Assembly: GCF_043641665.1 (NCBI RefSeq)
Contig: NC_092200.1
Span: 19,861,423 to 19,925,422, forward strand
Source: Enoplosus armatus
Lineage: Eukaryota > Chordata > Actinopteri > Centrarchiformes > Enoplosidae
Reading direction: 5' to 3'
Length of the DNA stretch: 64,000 nucleotides
Position numbers and translations under genes: made by a program. The notes beneath the pieces were generated by a model. It did no database searches, was not told the origin of the DNA, and saw nothing but the letters and a program-made list of their open reading frames with translations. This document shows positions 33,314 through 45,295 of the stretch, piece by piece (within the stretch, counting starts at the first letter, position 1; the number at the start of each line of letters is the position of its first letter).

Positions 33314-33832
33314 CCCTTTCATGCATGAATTATGACAGCCTCAGTCAGGATTTTGACAAAGTGTTTTTATTTCTCTTTAGGCATGAAAAAAATTTTTTAA
33401 CTTAATTTTTTTCAAATGTTCATTTCACACAAAGTTCTTCACATGCATGGACAGCATGCGTTTGAGTTTTCAACTGAAGAAATATGTATTTAACACACCA
33501 ATGAATAAAATGGAAATTTTAGCAATTGTATTACTCCTTAGTTGTTACTTGATGTTACCAAATTTTATTTACCTGCAAGGGTCTCCTACTATAGAAGGAT
33601 TGGCAAGGTATTCCTGAGCTGCTCAGCGTTTCTGGCCTTCCGTTGGCCATCTTGGTTTTGAGACATTTGTGTTGCGCTTACAATGGCTGGCCAGTGGGTG
33701 GCAGTGTATGGGATGACGCACTAGCGTCCACTGTGGTGGTTGATGTGCAACTACACCATTAAAACCCATGCATATACAAGAAAACAGCTTTTGAATAGCT
33801 GTCCACTGTAGTGACCACTATGCGTGAAAGGG
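33314..33832. mobile_element. 519-bp TTAA MITE, copy 1
   Basis: Flanked by TTAA at 33310-33313 and 33833-33836. Ends CCCTTTCATGCAT (left) and, inverted, CCCTTTCACGCAT (right). The CCCT start and TTAA target match piggyBac-type elements. It is non-coding. The copy at 39109-39627 has exactly the same length and only about three to four differences by eye, so the two inserted recently. Confidence 0.9.
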
Positions 33833-33836
33833 TTAA

Positions 33837-34876
33837 AGGAGTGCCATTTAGTCAGTCCTTTTTGAAGCATCCAGTTTCACTTTTAACCAAGGAACAATAC
33901 AGATGGCACACGTATGAGACTGATGAGCTGAATTGTGTAGGAATTTTTTACATATTGTTGACTTTATGTTTTCTAATAACAAAATTAGGCGTCTTCATAC
34001 ATAATGTGCTTTGCTATCCTGGGACAGCTGCATGCAAGTGTGTTTTATTGGTCAGCATTTCCCATGTTACATATCCAACCAGAAGAATGCACACAGAAGA
34101 TGCAGTTTATATATATATTTTTTTACTATCAGAAAAGCACTATTCAACATTTTAACGTTGTTCCACCAAACTGTTTCACTCGAGAGACAATCCTAAATAT
34201 TTCATTATCTGATATGGCACAGCCGCTGATCCTGTGGGACATGATCTTCACCTCATCCATGTATGGTACAGGGTCCTGGAACACCTCACAGACAACTCAC
34301 CAATGTAATCTGTACAGGAATGAAAGGTTAGAAAGGTTTGTGGAAGGCTTCACTGTGCATTCTCCCGTCTTGGCCTTTGGAAAATGTATTCTGTCATTGC
34401 TTGGTGACGGTCAGCGTCTTTGTTAATGTGCAGGGCTGACGGGTAAAGTTTGGCAGCTAGCATACATATATATGGAAATTAATACCTATATTTAGACAAC
34501 AGTGCGTTATTTACCTACATGGCATTTCGAGACAACTAAACAACATTCTTGGGAGCAAAGCATATAACTATGCCCCAAAGAGCATAGAGTGATAAGTGAT
34601 CTGTCAGTGTGGACTAACAGAGTGCGTCTCCACATCAGAACATCGCGTTCGTCAACTCCTTTCTTAAGCTTGTAGAAAAGCAGGATTGAAGTGGGTAGGG
34701 TTAAAAACAATATCACAGCACGACTCCTTAAATGAATTTGTAACTGCACATTGTTAATGATATAATTAAGTTAAACACAGCACCAAAATTCACCCACAGC
34801 CAACCAGTCTTATCCCTTGAAATGCACTGAGGATGCAGACATCTGGGGGAAATAGTTAGGGCTGGGCCATCTCTCA
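33837..34876. other. Intergenic sequence, no gene seen
   Basis: Overlapping chance frames (114 and 140 codons at 33811-34426) lack domain words, and the first starts inside the MITE end. Treated as non-coding. Confidence 0.45.
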
Positions 34877-34943
34877 GTTATGCTGCTATAGGCCTAGACT
34901 GCCGGGAGACTTCCAATCATGCACTGAGCTCCCTCTCCATCTG
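34877..34943 (+). repeat. L2 3' UTR fragment
   Basis: TTATGCTGCTATAGGCCTAG then ACTGCCGGGAGACTTCC and ATGCACTGAGCTCCCTCTCC are the reverse complement of 8628-8692 with few changes. Confidence 0.8.
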
Positions 34944-34944
34944 T

Positions 34945-35175
34945 ACCATAGACTGTATATAAAGCTGGACGACATGACATCGCCCCGAAAGTGAAGCCAA
35001 AATGTCTCGATCGCCCCCCGCTGGCTGGCTGCAGTATAGGTCATAAGCCCCACTCCCTCCATGTTAGCGGATGGGACATGGGCCAAGCAAAAAAATCTAA
35101 TTAGTTATTTGATGCTATAAAAATGGGGTGAAACATCATGATTGACAGCAGAGATTGGCAATTGGGTCGGGCGGG
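34945..35175. repeat. Interspersed repeat fragment, class unknown
   Basis: ACCATAGACTGTATATAAAG, AAGTGAAGCCAAAATGTCT, GGCTGGCTGCAGTATAGGTC and GGATGGGACATGGGCCAA are reminiscent of a widespread fish repeat (from memory, unverified). The word GATTGGGTCGGGCGGGACC-like at about 35156-35174 recurs near 54943-54961. No ends identified. Confidence 0.45.
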
Positions 35176-37070
35176 ACCTCGTAACGTTAACAATGTTATG
35201 ACTTCGCACCATATATATGACCCTGAATCATATCCAATGAATTTCAGAGAAAAGAATAATAACTTACACTGACTGAATGAATGCATGCATGAGTCAGGTT
35301 TTTCGACTCGTGCATTCATTTTGAATGCAACAATAACTTTCAAGTGCCACCTGTAAATCAATGCTGTGATATTTGTCATATTGATTAGCACTTCGTATCC
35401 CAATGGCACTATGCTGTACTGTGTCACTCCGTGCATGCGAGCATCTCAGGATGCTGATCCTGTTTGTATTCTTAGGATGAAAGATGCGAGACTTCATGAG
35501 GAGATTGACCCGAGGAGTTGTTTTTGTGCCTTAAAGTGCAGGAATCCCAAAAGCAGTGGGTACAAAACGTTCATTATCCCAAGAAGAAAACCTCCCTGTG
35601 CAGGGAGAGTGCACAATTAGTTATTAGCATTGGCATTAGGGTGCCATCAAGGTGGTAGTTAGGAGTAGTTACATAGATAGTTTTGCACAGAAACTGGTGA
35701 GCTCACCACATGACTGTGCGGTTATGGTTGCTTAATGAATATGCAAAAAGCAAAATGTTGTCAGCCTTCATGAGCAATGCTTTGGTGATGAGTTCGATGC
35801 GTGCTTAGAGTTTCAGTGCGTGACTTGGTGACAGCTGATAGAGGTGCAGACTGGGAAAATAGATCACGTTGTCATGCTAGTCGGAAAAAAGTCATAAACA
35901 GGTGTGCAGAGATCAATAGTACTGTATTCACACAGTTTGTTATGGGTGAAATCTTGCCTGTATACTCTGCAGGCATCTTATATGGGCTTTTGCACTAACA
36001 TAACATATCCGGCATATATTTAGTGTCTGTTACTAAAATAATATCTAGAATGAGGGGCCTCTGTGCTCTTTAATATATACTAACATTAGTTATTTTTTTA
36101 AATGCCATAACATTGTGCATCATGTTTGCTAACCAGGGCCAAAAGATCTCTTACCATTGTGTAGTGTGTGGTAAAAAAACGACATGGTAATGGAAGGATG
36201 AGTGCCACGTACAAACGTCTGGTATCCATATATTGAACATGTTCATATACTGTGTATCACCTACCATGGCATCATAGCAATGAGTAATACATAATACATA
36301 AAGGGCCCTTTCAGAATGTTTTAATGTACTTATTAATGATACATTAACAGACAGTATAAGCAGCAAGTTTCTTTTTATACCATATAGATATGGATGCTTG
36401 ATAAATATGGATAAGATTTTGTTATTTGATGTGGCATTCTCTGAGAGAAAGCCTTAGTCTGACTCACAGGATGTACGCTGCTGGGATAATCCTGCTGGGA
36501 TTATTTCAGTCGCCATTCTCCTCCCCTTCCGCTATCTGCGCATTACTATTTTCGAAATCCCCGGCGCTACGTGAAACAACCCCCAAGCAAGCAGCCTACA
36601 TGCTGAAAATGGCAAGTTTTGACGAAGATTTGGATCGTCCGTGTTTTTAACGGGTCCAGAGAGCTCCTCCAGAACAAAAGTATAGGTCGGCTTCACCTCT
36701 TTGCCGATGATCAAGTTATGTTCTCTTATTTAACAGTCAAGTTTTTAAAGTCACATAGTCTACATACGTCGTTTACTATTGTATGTGGCATTTTCTTTAG
36801 CAGGAATTTAATCAGCCAGGGCTCGCCTCCCCACGTGCAAATGTTCCACCAAAGTTCCCGCCAACACTATTTTGCAAAGGCACGGTTGCTGCATCCTGGG
36901 CTTTGCGCCACCCAAGATGATTGTGATTGGTTTAAAGACATACAAACAAGCCAGAGTGATTTTTTTCCCCCCTCATTCCAGAACGACAATGGGTTGAGCC
37001 AGTCCTTTCTCCAGTGAAACTGTGGAGATAGGTCCGGCTATGCGAGACTGGGAAAGCCTACACCATATTG
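35176..37070. other. Intergenic sequence, no gene seen
   Basis: Only chance frames. The 36440-36720 stretch is GC-richer and complex, with no recognisable exon. Confidence 0.4.
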
Positions 37071-37075
37071 CGCTT

Positions 37076-37410
37076 CTATTCTGACCCACCCAGGGATCCT
37101 AGAAGGGGGTAAATGTATTTCAGCCAGTTGAGAAAGAGAAAATGACGAGATGATACCAGTCTATTCGTCATAATGCTAATCCCCCCTTGTCTTTTTATAA
37201 CTTTGATATATGGTAACATGCATGTCACATAGTTGATCTTAGGAATCATTTTTACCAAATTAAGTCTACCAATCAAGGAAATGTATCCCAGTTTTGTAAC
37301 AACATTTGGGTTTTCTGAGTGACTGGTAATATGTTGGCCTCAATTATTTCTTTTAGACTTGGTGTAAATTTGATGGGTATGCTTAGCCGTTTGGCATCCA
37401 TTTAAATTTC
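37076..37410 (-). pseudogene. L1-type LINE reverse transcriptase fragment
   Basis: Minus-strand reading gives RRLSIPIKFTPSLKEIIEAN, then after a small gap TQKTQMLLQNWDTFPLIGRL and NLVKMIPKINYVTCMLPYIK. The pattern ..W....LSL.GRi..lKM..LPk..Y.....P is the thumb region that follows the catalytic box in L1-clade proteins and differs from the L2 and jockey-like proteins elsewhere in the window. No catalytic box, endonuclease or 3' tail was found, so it is a short decayed fragment. Confidence 0.6.
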
Positions 37411-37580
37411 CAGTTATTTCTAATGTATGGAGGGCCAGGCGTTCCATTTTGAAGGCAGCATGAGTTACACTGAAAGGAATGGAGCTTCAGCAGTAACCTT
37501 TAAGCTGCACTTGTGGAGTAGTGACATTTACAGTACATCCCTCATTGTCTCATATACTGTACATTACACTGACTGCACTC

Positions 37581-37616
37581 TGTGTGTGTGTGTGTGTGTG
37601 TGAGGGGGGGGGGGGG
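37581..37616. repeat. TG microsatellite followed by G13 run
   Basis: Eleven TG units, one A, then thirteen G. Confidence 0.95.
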
Positions 37617-38878
37617 TGCTATGTGACTCAGATTTTCAATTGGGAACACAGTTAGCCATGAGGAAATGGACTCTCTTGTCTGGCCATCACACAAATGGAC
37701 TAAAATCACACACACACATTAACACTCCTCCAGGTTCCTCATAGAAGTAGGTAAGTCAAGATCGTGCTTCATCATCTCAATTTCCCCTGTCTGTGTCTGC
37801 TCTCCAAATCTCTATGTTGGGGAAAATAACACAGATTTATGGGTGGGGCGCTAACAATATCCTCAGTTATTGCTAGAAGCAAATGAATAAATCACCATGC
37901 CAAGATGCTTCGGCTCCACTGCCTGGACTCATAAGAACTGAGAGAGTGTGTATGTGTGCGCAATTCTGTATGGCATTGTGTATGTGTCTGTGCAAACTCA
38001 TTTGTGCCCCCACACAGGCAATGCATCTGTGTGTTTGTGCATTTCATTTTGAATGTGTTATGAACCTTTCCTTGTGTGATTTATTCCGTTGATTGCTGTT
38101 GGATTTCAATACAGTCAGTTGAGAAACTCAATTGCTACGAAAGGTAATCCAGTTGAGAAAAATCTCCCTTCCTTCTTATTTACCTATTCCTTCTCTTATT
38201 TGTTAAGACATGCATTACACTTTGCAGGGCTGCTTGGAGAAACATGTGTTGTCGATGTTTGCCACGGGTGTAGGGCCAGTAGCCAGATTATATTTTATCC
38301 TGTAAAAAACAGGGAATTTATGGAATTTGTGTCCCTCTCTCGTCTCTGGCAGTCTGAAGGCGAGAGCTGGCTGCGATGCCCACTTGTAGTGAAAATCAGA
38401 ATTCCTCTCCAGGAATTTACGCACAATGATATAAATAATGCTCTCATGCAAAAATTACACACTTGACAAACACACCAAATTAATAATACACCAAATTAAA
38501 TCACAAAATGCAACCACACGTTGCTGTGCATTGCATATGCATGGGGAAATGAAGCGTAGGGATTGGAGTGCAGCGGACCTTGAGATGACCACTGCCCGCG
38601 ACATCTTCCAACCACCCAGGCAGAACGGAGGCAGACCAGCCAGACCAAGTGATGTGGTCGCCCCCAGAGGCCTGTACTACAAAGCAGGACAGGGGGTTAG
38701 AGGAAACTTCTGATTTAAGCTTGGGTCGTCAGGGTTACAACAGTAGTTAACTTCGTACCGGGATACCTCGCCATGGTAACTTATGCTGCACACATAACCT
38801 GCTCTGGAGACAACAGATTCTATTCAAAAGGATGCACTACAGAACTATTACAGACTTTTCCAGGTGAGACGATGGACA
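37617..38878. other. Intergenic sequence, no gene seen
   Basis: The 125-codon plus frame at 38089-38466 has no domain word. A GT/TGTG-rich patch covers 37940-38060. Confidence 0.4.
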
Positions 38879-38950
38879 GCCGTGATCGTATAGTGGTTAG
38901 TACTCTGTGTTGTGGCCGCAGCAACCCTGGTTCAAATCCGGGTCACGGCA
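38879..38950 (+). tRNA. tRNA-His(GTG)
   Basis: 72 nt. 5' GCCGTGATCGTATAGTGGTT, anticodon loop TTGTGGC (GTG, histidine), 3' GGGTCACGGCA. Acceptor GCCGTGA pairs fully with TCACGGC; anticodon stem CTGTG/CGCAG has one T-G pair; T stem CCTGG/CCGGG has one T-G pair. A box TAGTGGTTAGTAC and B box GGTTCAAATCC are intact. A TTTT terminator begins at 38954, four bases after the gene. This is the best candidate for a working RNA gene in the window. CCA is not encoded, as in eukaryotes. Confidence 0.9.
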
Positions 38951-38953
38951 GAC

Positions 38954-38957
38954 TTTT
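38954..38957 (+). terminator. RNA polymerase III terminator of tRNA-His
   Basis: A T4 run starting four bases after the discriminator base of the tRNA. Confidence 0.7.
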
Positions 38958-39108
38958 CGTCTAATTTCCCCCCAGATAAGTATTTCTGATTCAGGGTCAA
39001 TATATGTTCAGGTACAGGTCAACTCTGTATGTTTCTTGGTAAGGAATATAAGTGTTCCATGCCAAAACTAATTTTAACTCATACATTTGGGTAAATTCAT
39101 TTCATTAA

Positions 39109-39627
39109 CCCTTTCATGCATGAATTATGACAGCCTCAGTCAGGATTTTGACGAAGTGTTTTTATTTCTCTTTAGGCATGAAAAAATTTTTTTAACTTAA
39201 TTTTTTTCAAATGTTCATTTCACACAAAGTTCTTCACATGCATGGACAGCATGCGTTTGAGTTTTCAACTGAAGAAATATGTATTTAACACACCAATGAA
39301 TAAAATGGAAATTTTAACAATTGTATTACTCCTTAGTTGTTACTTGATGTTACCAAATTTTATTTACCTGCAAGGGTCTCCTACTATAGAAGGATTGGCA
39401 AGGTATTCCTGAGCTGCTCAGCGTTTCTGGCCTTCCGTTGGCCATCTTGGTTTTGAGACATTTGTGTTGCGCTTACAATGGCTGGCCAGTGGGTGGCAGT
39501 GTATGGGATGACGCACTAGCGTCCACTGTGGTGGTTGATGTGCAACTACACCATTAAAACCCATGCATATACAAGAAAACAGCTTTTGAATAGCTGTCCA
39601 CTGTAGTGACCACTATGCGTGAAAGGG
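39109..39627. mobile_element. 519-bp TTAA MITE, copy 2
   Basis: TTAA at 39105-39108 and 39628-39631. Same ends and same 519-bp length as copy 1; differences seen by eye include A/G in GACAAAG/GACGAAG, one A/T at the poly-A/poly-T boundary and G/A in TTTTAGCAATTG/TTTTAACAATTG. Its right edge lies only about 20 bp from the hAT element that follows. Confidence 0.9.
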
Positions 39628-39656
39628 TTAAGATGTGTCATGACCTGGCTCTAAGG

Positions 39657-40839
39657 CAGGGGTCTCAAACTCAAATTACCTGGGGGCCGCTGGAGGCAGA
39701 GTCTGGGTGAGGCTGGGCCGCATCAGGTATTCCACAAAAAAAGCTTTGCTAAAAAAAATCCAAACTTCTCAAACTACATTACTAACAGTTATTTAACTTC
39801 AATGGCTTCTTCTGAACATGAACGTTCCTTCTTAACATGGCGTCTCTTGCCTGCTCCTTGCTGCCAGAAACCTGGCAGCGCTTCCTCTCACATAGCTGAG
39901 CCGAACAGAACAGCCCGGTAGCAGTCGCCTTTCTTTTTGTCTTTCATGATGATATGAACATCATGACATTTGTAGATGGTAGAAAGTACCGGGTTAGTGA
40001 GCGCAAAAAAAGGCGAATTCTACCGGGCTGTTCATTATCCGCCGTGCTGTTGTTGTTGTTGTAAACGTCGTCATAGAAACAAGTGAAAGCATGAAGCCGG
40101 GACAGTGGGACACCATTATCCCATGGAAACGTTATTTACTGGCTTTTATTTTCTATAATAACTCCATGGATGCAGCAGGAGCATAGCGGCGTTGTCTAAT
40201 CAAATATGTGGTGTGGCACAGCAGCAGGTTCGCCTGGTTCTGTTTCATTAATGTCACACACTGTGGAATCACATGTACGAGCCTCATTTGCTGTCACACA
40301 GTGCGCCAAACATGGATGTAAAGGTCTTTTAACGTCCGTTTGTACGTCTGCTCTACTCATTAGACCTCAGTGAGAATTACGCACAGGTTCTCCAACAGCT
40401 GATCAGTACGCACAGCTGCTGTGGATATTTGGGGCGACTTTACCCAATATTCATCACGTTTCTGCAAACCGTCACCACTGTAAAGTGTCAGTCATCATTA
40501 TTAAACATCAGAAGAACGATAAGTGATGTATTGACAGAGCTCGTGTTGAAAAGGTGCTTCACAATAATTAAACTAAGTGATCATTAACGGGGAGATGATG
40601 CTCAAATTAAAAGAATGATGCTTTATTAAGGTTTAATAATGCATCTTTGAATTTTACAGAAAGCTGTGTAGCAAAAATAACAACACAATCTACCGTGAGG
40701 TGCGCACATTCTCAGCGCACATTGGACGAACACAAATCGCGGGCCGCACTAACATTAAACTTTTATATCAAGGTGGGGGCCACAAAATATTGTCCTGCGG
40801 GCCGCAATTGGCCCGCGGGCCGCGAGATTGAGACCCATG
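39657..40839. mobile_element. hAT-type DNA transposon, 1183 bp, non-autonomous
   Basis: Inverted ends CAGGGGTCTCAAACTC (left) and CATGGGTCTCAATCTC (right, inverted) match at 14 of 16 positions. They are flanked by a perfect 8-bp duplication CTCTAAGG at 39649-39656 and 40840-40847. Subterminal GGGGGCCGC (left) and GGGGGCCAC plus GCGGGCCGC (right) are typical of hAT elements with GGCC-rich ends. No transposase frame of useful length remains, so it is a deletion derivative. Confidence 0.93.
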
Positions 40840-40847
40840 CTCTAAGG

Positions 40848-41061
40848 CCATGACCAAAGAGATGGAGTTTCAGTTTGAAGGCAAATAAATTACTATTTTA
40901 GTTTAACAAAGATCATAATAGTTTACACAAAACAAATGAAAAATACGTAATGCCTTGCTTTACAGGTCCTGTAATTTCTTAATCACTTCCTAGGAAACCA
41001 AGAAAGAATTGTGTATCCACTCTCTACTCTCCATATTTGTTGAACCGTATGCTTGACTGTT
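40848..41061. other. Short unique spacer
   Basis: No feature recognised. TTCCTAGGAAACCAAG near 40987 partly recurs inside the foldback repeat near 41246. Confidence 0.4.
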
Positions 41062-41546
41062 GTTCACAATAACACTAAAAGACATTTGACAGTTTGACCT
41101 GCTGTGCACTGGCCAAACTTTGGTAAACCTTACAAAAGATTAAGTTACAAATTCTTTGGAATCTGTTGGAAGAGTTTCAGTTGAAAACCTTTGACGAATA
41201 AATTACGTAGGGACCTTTCTAAGAAATTAGTTATCTATTCCTTTCTAGGAAATGATTAGGAAACCAAAGGACCCAAATACTAAAGTGTATATTTTTTCTG
41301 TCTGTTTTTAACTGTAGGGAGACATGAAATGAATATTCATGATCAGCAGTCAAAAGCCCTGTGAAAAGCCCAAATTACATCAGCGTAATTTGTTATTCAT
41401 CAAATATTTTCTACTGAAAACCTTTCAACTGATTCCAAAGATTTTTTTAACGTAATCTTTTGTCAGATCTAGTTCAAAGGTTTCCCAAAGTTTGGCCAGT
41501 GCACAGCAGGTCAAACTGTCAAATGTTTTTTAGTGTTATCGTGAAC
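41062..41546. repeat. 485-bp foldback inverted repeat (MITE-like)
   Basis: The left arm begins GTTCACAATAACACTAAAAG and continues CATTTGACAGTTTGACCTGC then TGTGCACTGGCCAAACTTTG. The right arm, read inverted from 41546, is GTTCACGATAACACTAAAAA then the same sequence. Arms match well for about 65 bases and recognisably for about 150 (to about 41215 and 41395), leaving a loop of roughly 180 bases. No coding sequence. A clear target duplication was not seen. Could be a foldback MITE or a local inverted duplication. Confidence 0.85.
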
Positions 41547-44500
41547 GAGCGTTTTAGCTTCTTGCAGCTCAGTGTTTTTGATAGCTTTACTGCCCTGTGT
41601 CTGCTGGATGTAAGTTTAGCTTGTAGTGATTATCTGACACTGGACGGTCAGACCAAAGGCAGTACTGCTTTAAAAAAAATGCGAGGGGCTTTGTTGATGT
41701 CATTGTTTCAGGTTGGACAATGAAGTATAATCCAGTTTGAGTAATAATAATAATAATTTAAAGGGTTATCAGACCGCAATTTGTAATCCTGAGAGGAAGG
41801 ATTTCAAAAATCTGGAAAGTGAAAGAAACTGTGGCAGTCATTTTTTAAATCTGTCTTGACGATCATGCGGCCAACCTTTGATCCCTGTTCATGTTTGATA
41901 AGACTAAAGCTTGGGACAAAGCCGAAGACTGGCTGAAACCTGCAAAGACGGGACAAACCAACGTAAAGAGGGTTTCAGTCAACTTGCAGATGTTTTAGTC
42001 TTCGACAGTCAGGAAGGAGCATAAACCAGATGACTGAGTAAATCGCTTGCCACTTGCTCTTGTATCGAAAACAAACGTTTGTGCTATAAAGGCTGAAAGA
42101 GGACACACAGTTGGCTGAGACCCTGGATGAAGAAGCGTGTAGGACTGTAGAGCCTATAGAGAGAATAGGAGGTGAGTGAACTTTGTAAATATCAAACTTG
42201 TTTTAAAGGAGTTATCCTCTGGGCTCCGTGGATATCTGTGATAAGTTGAGGCAAGTTCAACTGCCAAACAACCCTGCCTTTTTGTTTTTTAATCCAAAGC
42301 CACCCCACTGAGCCAATCCATTCCACTCATTTCTGGTCGGTTGGTTTCGTTCACTTACTGTTTAGTTAGTTAGACTTAAGTTGAACTGAGATCAAATTCA
42401 GCAAACTACATGTATTTCAGCTTACGTGCTGTGACACCAGCTGATACCACTTTAATTCCAACACTTTCTTTGCAAAGTTCCTAATAGTGTGAAGTTTCAG
42501 TAACATTAGTTGTCCATTTAATCAATTTCGGAGCAAATGTTATCTACAGCGTTTTTAATGACATAACTTTCCTCTGTCTCCTGATCCCCTTCCCGTTATT
42601 CAGTTGCAATACTTGTATAAACATGTCGAGAAAAAAAAAAATCCATACAAGCTGCCGAGCTGAAGAAAAACAAAAAACATGTGTTCTCTTTCCTCCCCAA
42701 GGGATGCTTGATGACATATTGATTTAGCACTATGTGTGAGAAAATACAATCCGTTTGTCATGCTGTATTTTCCTATTGTTCGCCATTTGTCTTTATAGGT
42801 TCAGGTGTATTCCTTAATTACATTTTTTTTTTGGGGGGGGGGGGGGGCTGCAGCAGTTTTATAAATGAGCAGAGTGATTTATCCAGTGGTGTTGGACCAG
42901 CAATCCAGTCCCCAGAACACTAGAAGTGTCACAGGTAGTTTAGCTGCTAACTTGATGCGTGTCTCCCCCTGATGGTACAGTGTGCCTCCTTCTTCAGGGT
43001 CTCACAGTGATCTGTGCTCTAAAGGATGTTAATAAAAGCGCACAGGGTGGACCACGAGCGTTTTAGCAATGATGCACATTGCAAAAATTTAAACCTGTGT
43101 CTAGTTCCACAGACACTGAAACTGCCACACCTTACAATATATTTTGTCGCGTCTTGATTTTTCACGCAGCAGGTACCAGCGCAGATCCGTACCTGAACTT
43201 GAACAAAAACCAAGGCAAAAACATTTGTCCCACCTTCAACTACAGTACTTTGTATGCTAGTTACAAAGATAGAAGAAAATCATTGCAACATACGTGACAA
43301 CATGTCTCAACCTCTGATCCATGTTGAATCGTCTCTTAATGGTAACTATCCCTGTGGCAACAAGTCTGCCAAACTACATAGCAAAGTACATTGATTTCCA
43401 TTTCCATTCCGTTTCTCAGGTTCATGGTCAAACTGGGCAGAACGCACACAAATATGCCTGCTAGCTAGAAAAATGTGGTGTTTGAGATTTAATATGATTT
43501 CGCTTTCACTGGAATGCTCTGAATAATTGGTTTGTTTCCTTGAACGACAGTAACACAACTGGTTGTCAAAGGTCTTCAGCAAGCGGATGAAGACTCAGCA
43601 GCAGCAATAAAGTAGTTTTTTCTAGGCAATACTGGGGTGACATGCTCAAAACTCAAGAGATTTGAGAGATTTGAGAGAGTTCAAATGTATCATTCAGAGT
43701 TTTGTCATGAAAATGCTACCTTAAATGAAATATCTCCTGATTAACTGCACCTGCACATAACCACCAACTGTTATGTGATGATTTCAAGCTCTCCCTTTAG
43801 TTTAGTTTCAGGAATGTATCAAAACCAATTTCAACTTGCAGCTCTGAAACTTTGAGTTTGACAGTCTCCAAATGCCTGTGTCCTTATTTCCAGCACCTCG
43901 GGTAGTGTTGGAAACGAGTGTTCAGAGCACCTCGGGTAGTTTTGGAAACCAGTGTTCAGAGCAGCTAGCAGCTGTTGAGTCTCCTCCAAGAAACTTTGTG
44001 GCAAAAAAAAAAGGTATTTGACTCCCCTCAGGCCGACCGTCAGCGGCGCGTTCAACAATAAAGGAGCCAAATAATTACTGTGCCTGAGGAGGTGATGTGT
44101 CTGCAGCCCCCAGTGGTGCTCCACACAGCTCTGACTGTGGCACAGGGAGATATGAGGGACTGATAGAGGGAGAGAGTTAGTGGTGAAGGTACCGAAGGAA
44201 ACACGGAAGATGGAGGCATGGAGGTTAGCGTGTAGGTGAGAGAGGAAGGACACAGCAAATTTCTAGTGTTTAGGAACATTTCTTCAGTAAGAACTATTTT
44301 GAGTTTTGGGAGCTGTTTGTCCACTTGTGGAGCTTTTATTACTCTTTGGTGGGTGGTGAAAATTCCTCGGGGAGTGGGAGCAAATGAATGATATAATTCC
44401 TGCCATCCATTTCCTTTGCGATTGGTTGTAGAAAAACATTAAACCATTGAACATCATTGAAATTAAAAAGTCTGGAGAGTGCTACTGCTCAAAAAAAGGG

Positions 44501-45084
44501 AGCCATGTGAAGTCTGATAAATGTCCTCAAGTGATGTCAACTTGAGTCAGTGTTAGTTGGGGCTGAATACAAGCCTGGAAAAAAAAAAACAATCTGGGGG
44601 TGTGGAGTTAGAAAGAAGTGAGCTCACCAGACATCTGTAGCCCGCTCGTCATCTCTGCTGCAAGCTTGAGGCTCCAGGATAGGTTAGTCGCTGCTAGCAT
44701 AACGCTTCTGAGTCTCAAATTCAAGCTAGATAGAGGATGTGTGGAATAAATACGACAATATCTCTGGTTTTGCTGCATTGATTTAGATCCTTTTTTGACT
44801 GTCCATTCTGAGTGGGGCGATGTTATTAAAAGTTCGTACCAGTGCTATTTTCGCTCACTCCTAATTTAACTGTTCAATTCAAAGTTTCAAAGTTTCAAAA
44901 GCAATGTTGCCAAAGCATCGAAATACAATTTGTCTAAATACTGGTACAGAATACTAGTTAAAAATAGTAATTGTGAAAAAAAAAAAAAAAGTACACAATA
45001 ACAGTAACTACGTCGTTCAGATGGTGGAGCTACTTTCAAAATCATAACGCTTCAAGTAGTGAGAAATTTCTTTATCAAAAAAGG
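41547..45084. other. Intergenic sequence, no gene seen
   Basis: Chance frames only (longest 140 codons, minus, 43831-44253, no domain). Homopolymers: T/G run at 42824-42847, A run near 44967-44981. A near-repeat ACCTCGGGTAGTNTTGGAAAC occurs at about 43895 and 43929, a 35-bp local duplication. Confidence 0.4.
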
Positions 45085-45295
45085 AAGGTCAAAGCCTACT
45101 CTTAGAAATAGAAGAGTGTGTCTGCCTCCTGGACCCAAACTTGGAGCTGGTTCCACAGGAGAGGAGCTTGATATCTGAAGGCTTTGGCTTCCGTTCTACC
45201 TTTGGAGACTCCAGGAACCACAAGCAACCCTGCATTCTGGGAGCGTAGTGCTCAAGTGTGGTTATAGGGTACTATGAGCTCTCTAAGATGTTATA
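45085..45295 (-). repeat. L2 LINE fragment (end of frame)
   Basis: Matches 8750-8965 of the L2 element in the same orientation: AGCCTACTCTTA, GTGTGTCTGCCTCC, CCACAGGAGAGGAGCTTGAT, CCACAAGCAACCCTGCATTC, GGGTACTATGAGCTCT. It encodes the last residues of the L2 protein in broken form. Confidence 0.85.

Noticed and set aside
33811..34426. Overlapping plus-strand frames of 114 and 140 codons
   Set aside because: The first begins inside a MITE end, neither has a domain word, and composition is AT-rich and gene-unlike.
43831..44253. 140-codon minus-strand frame
   Set aside because: Leucine- and serine-rich with no motif; no support for coding.
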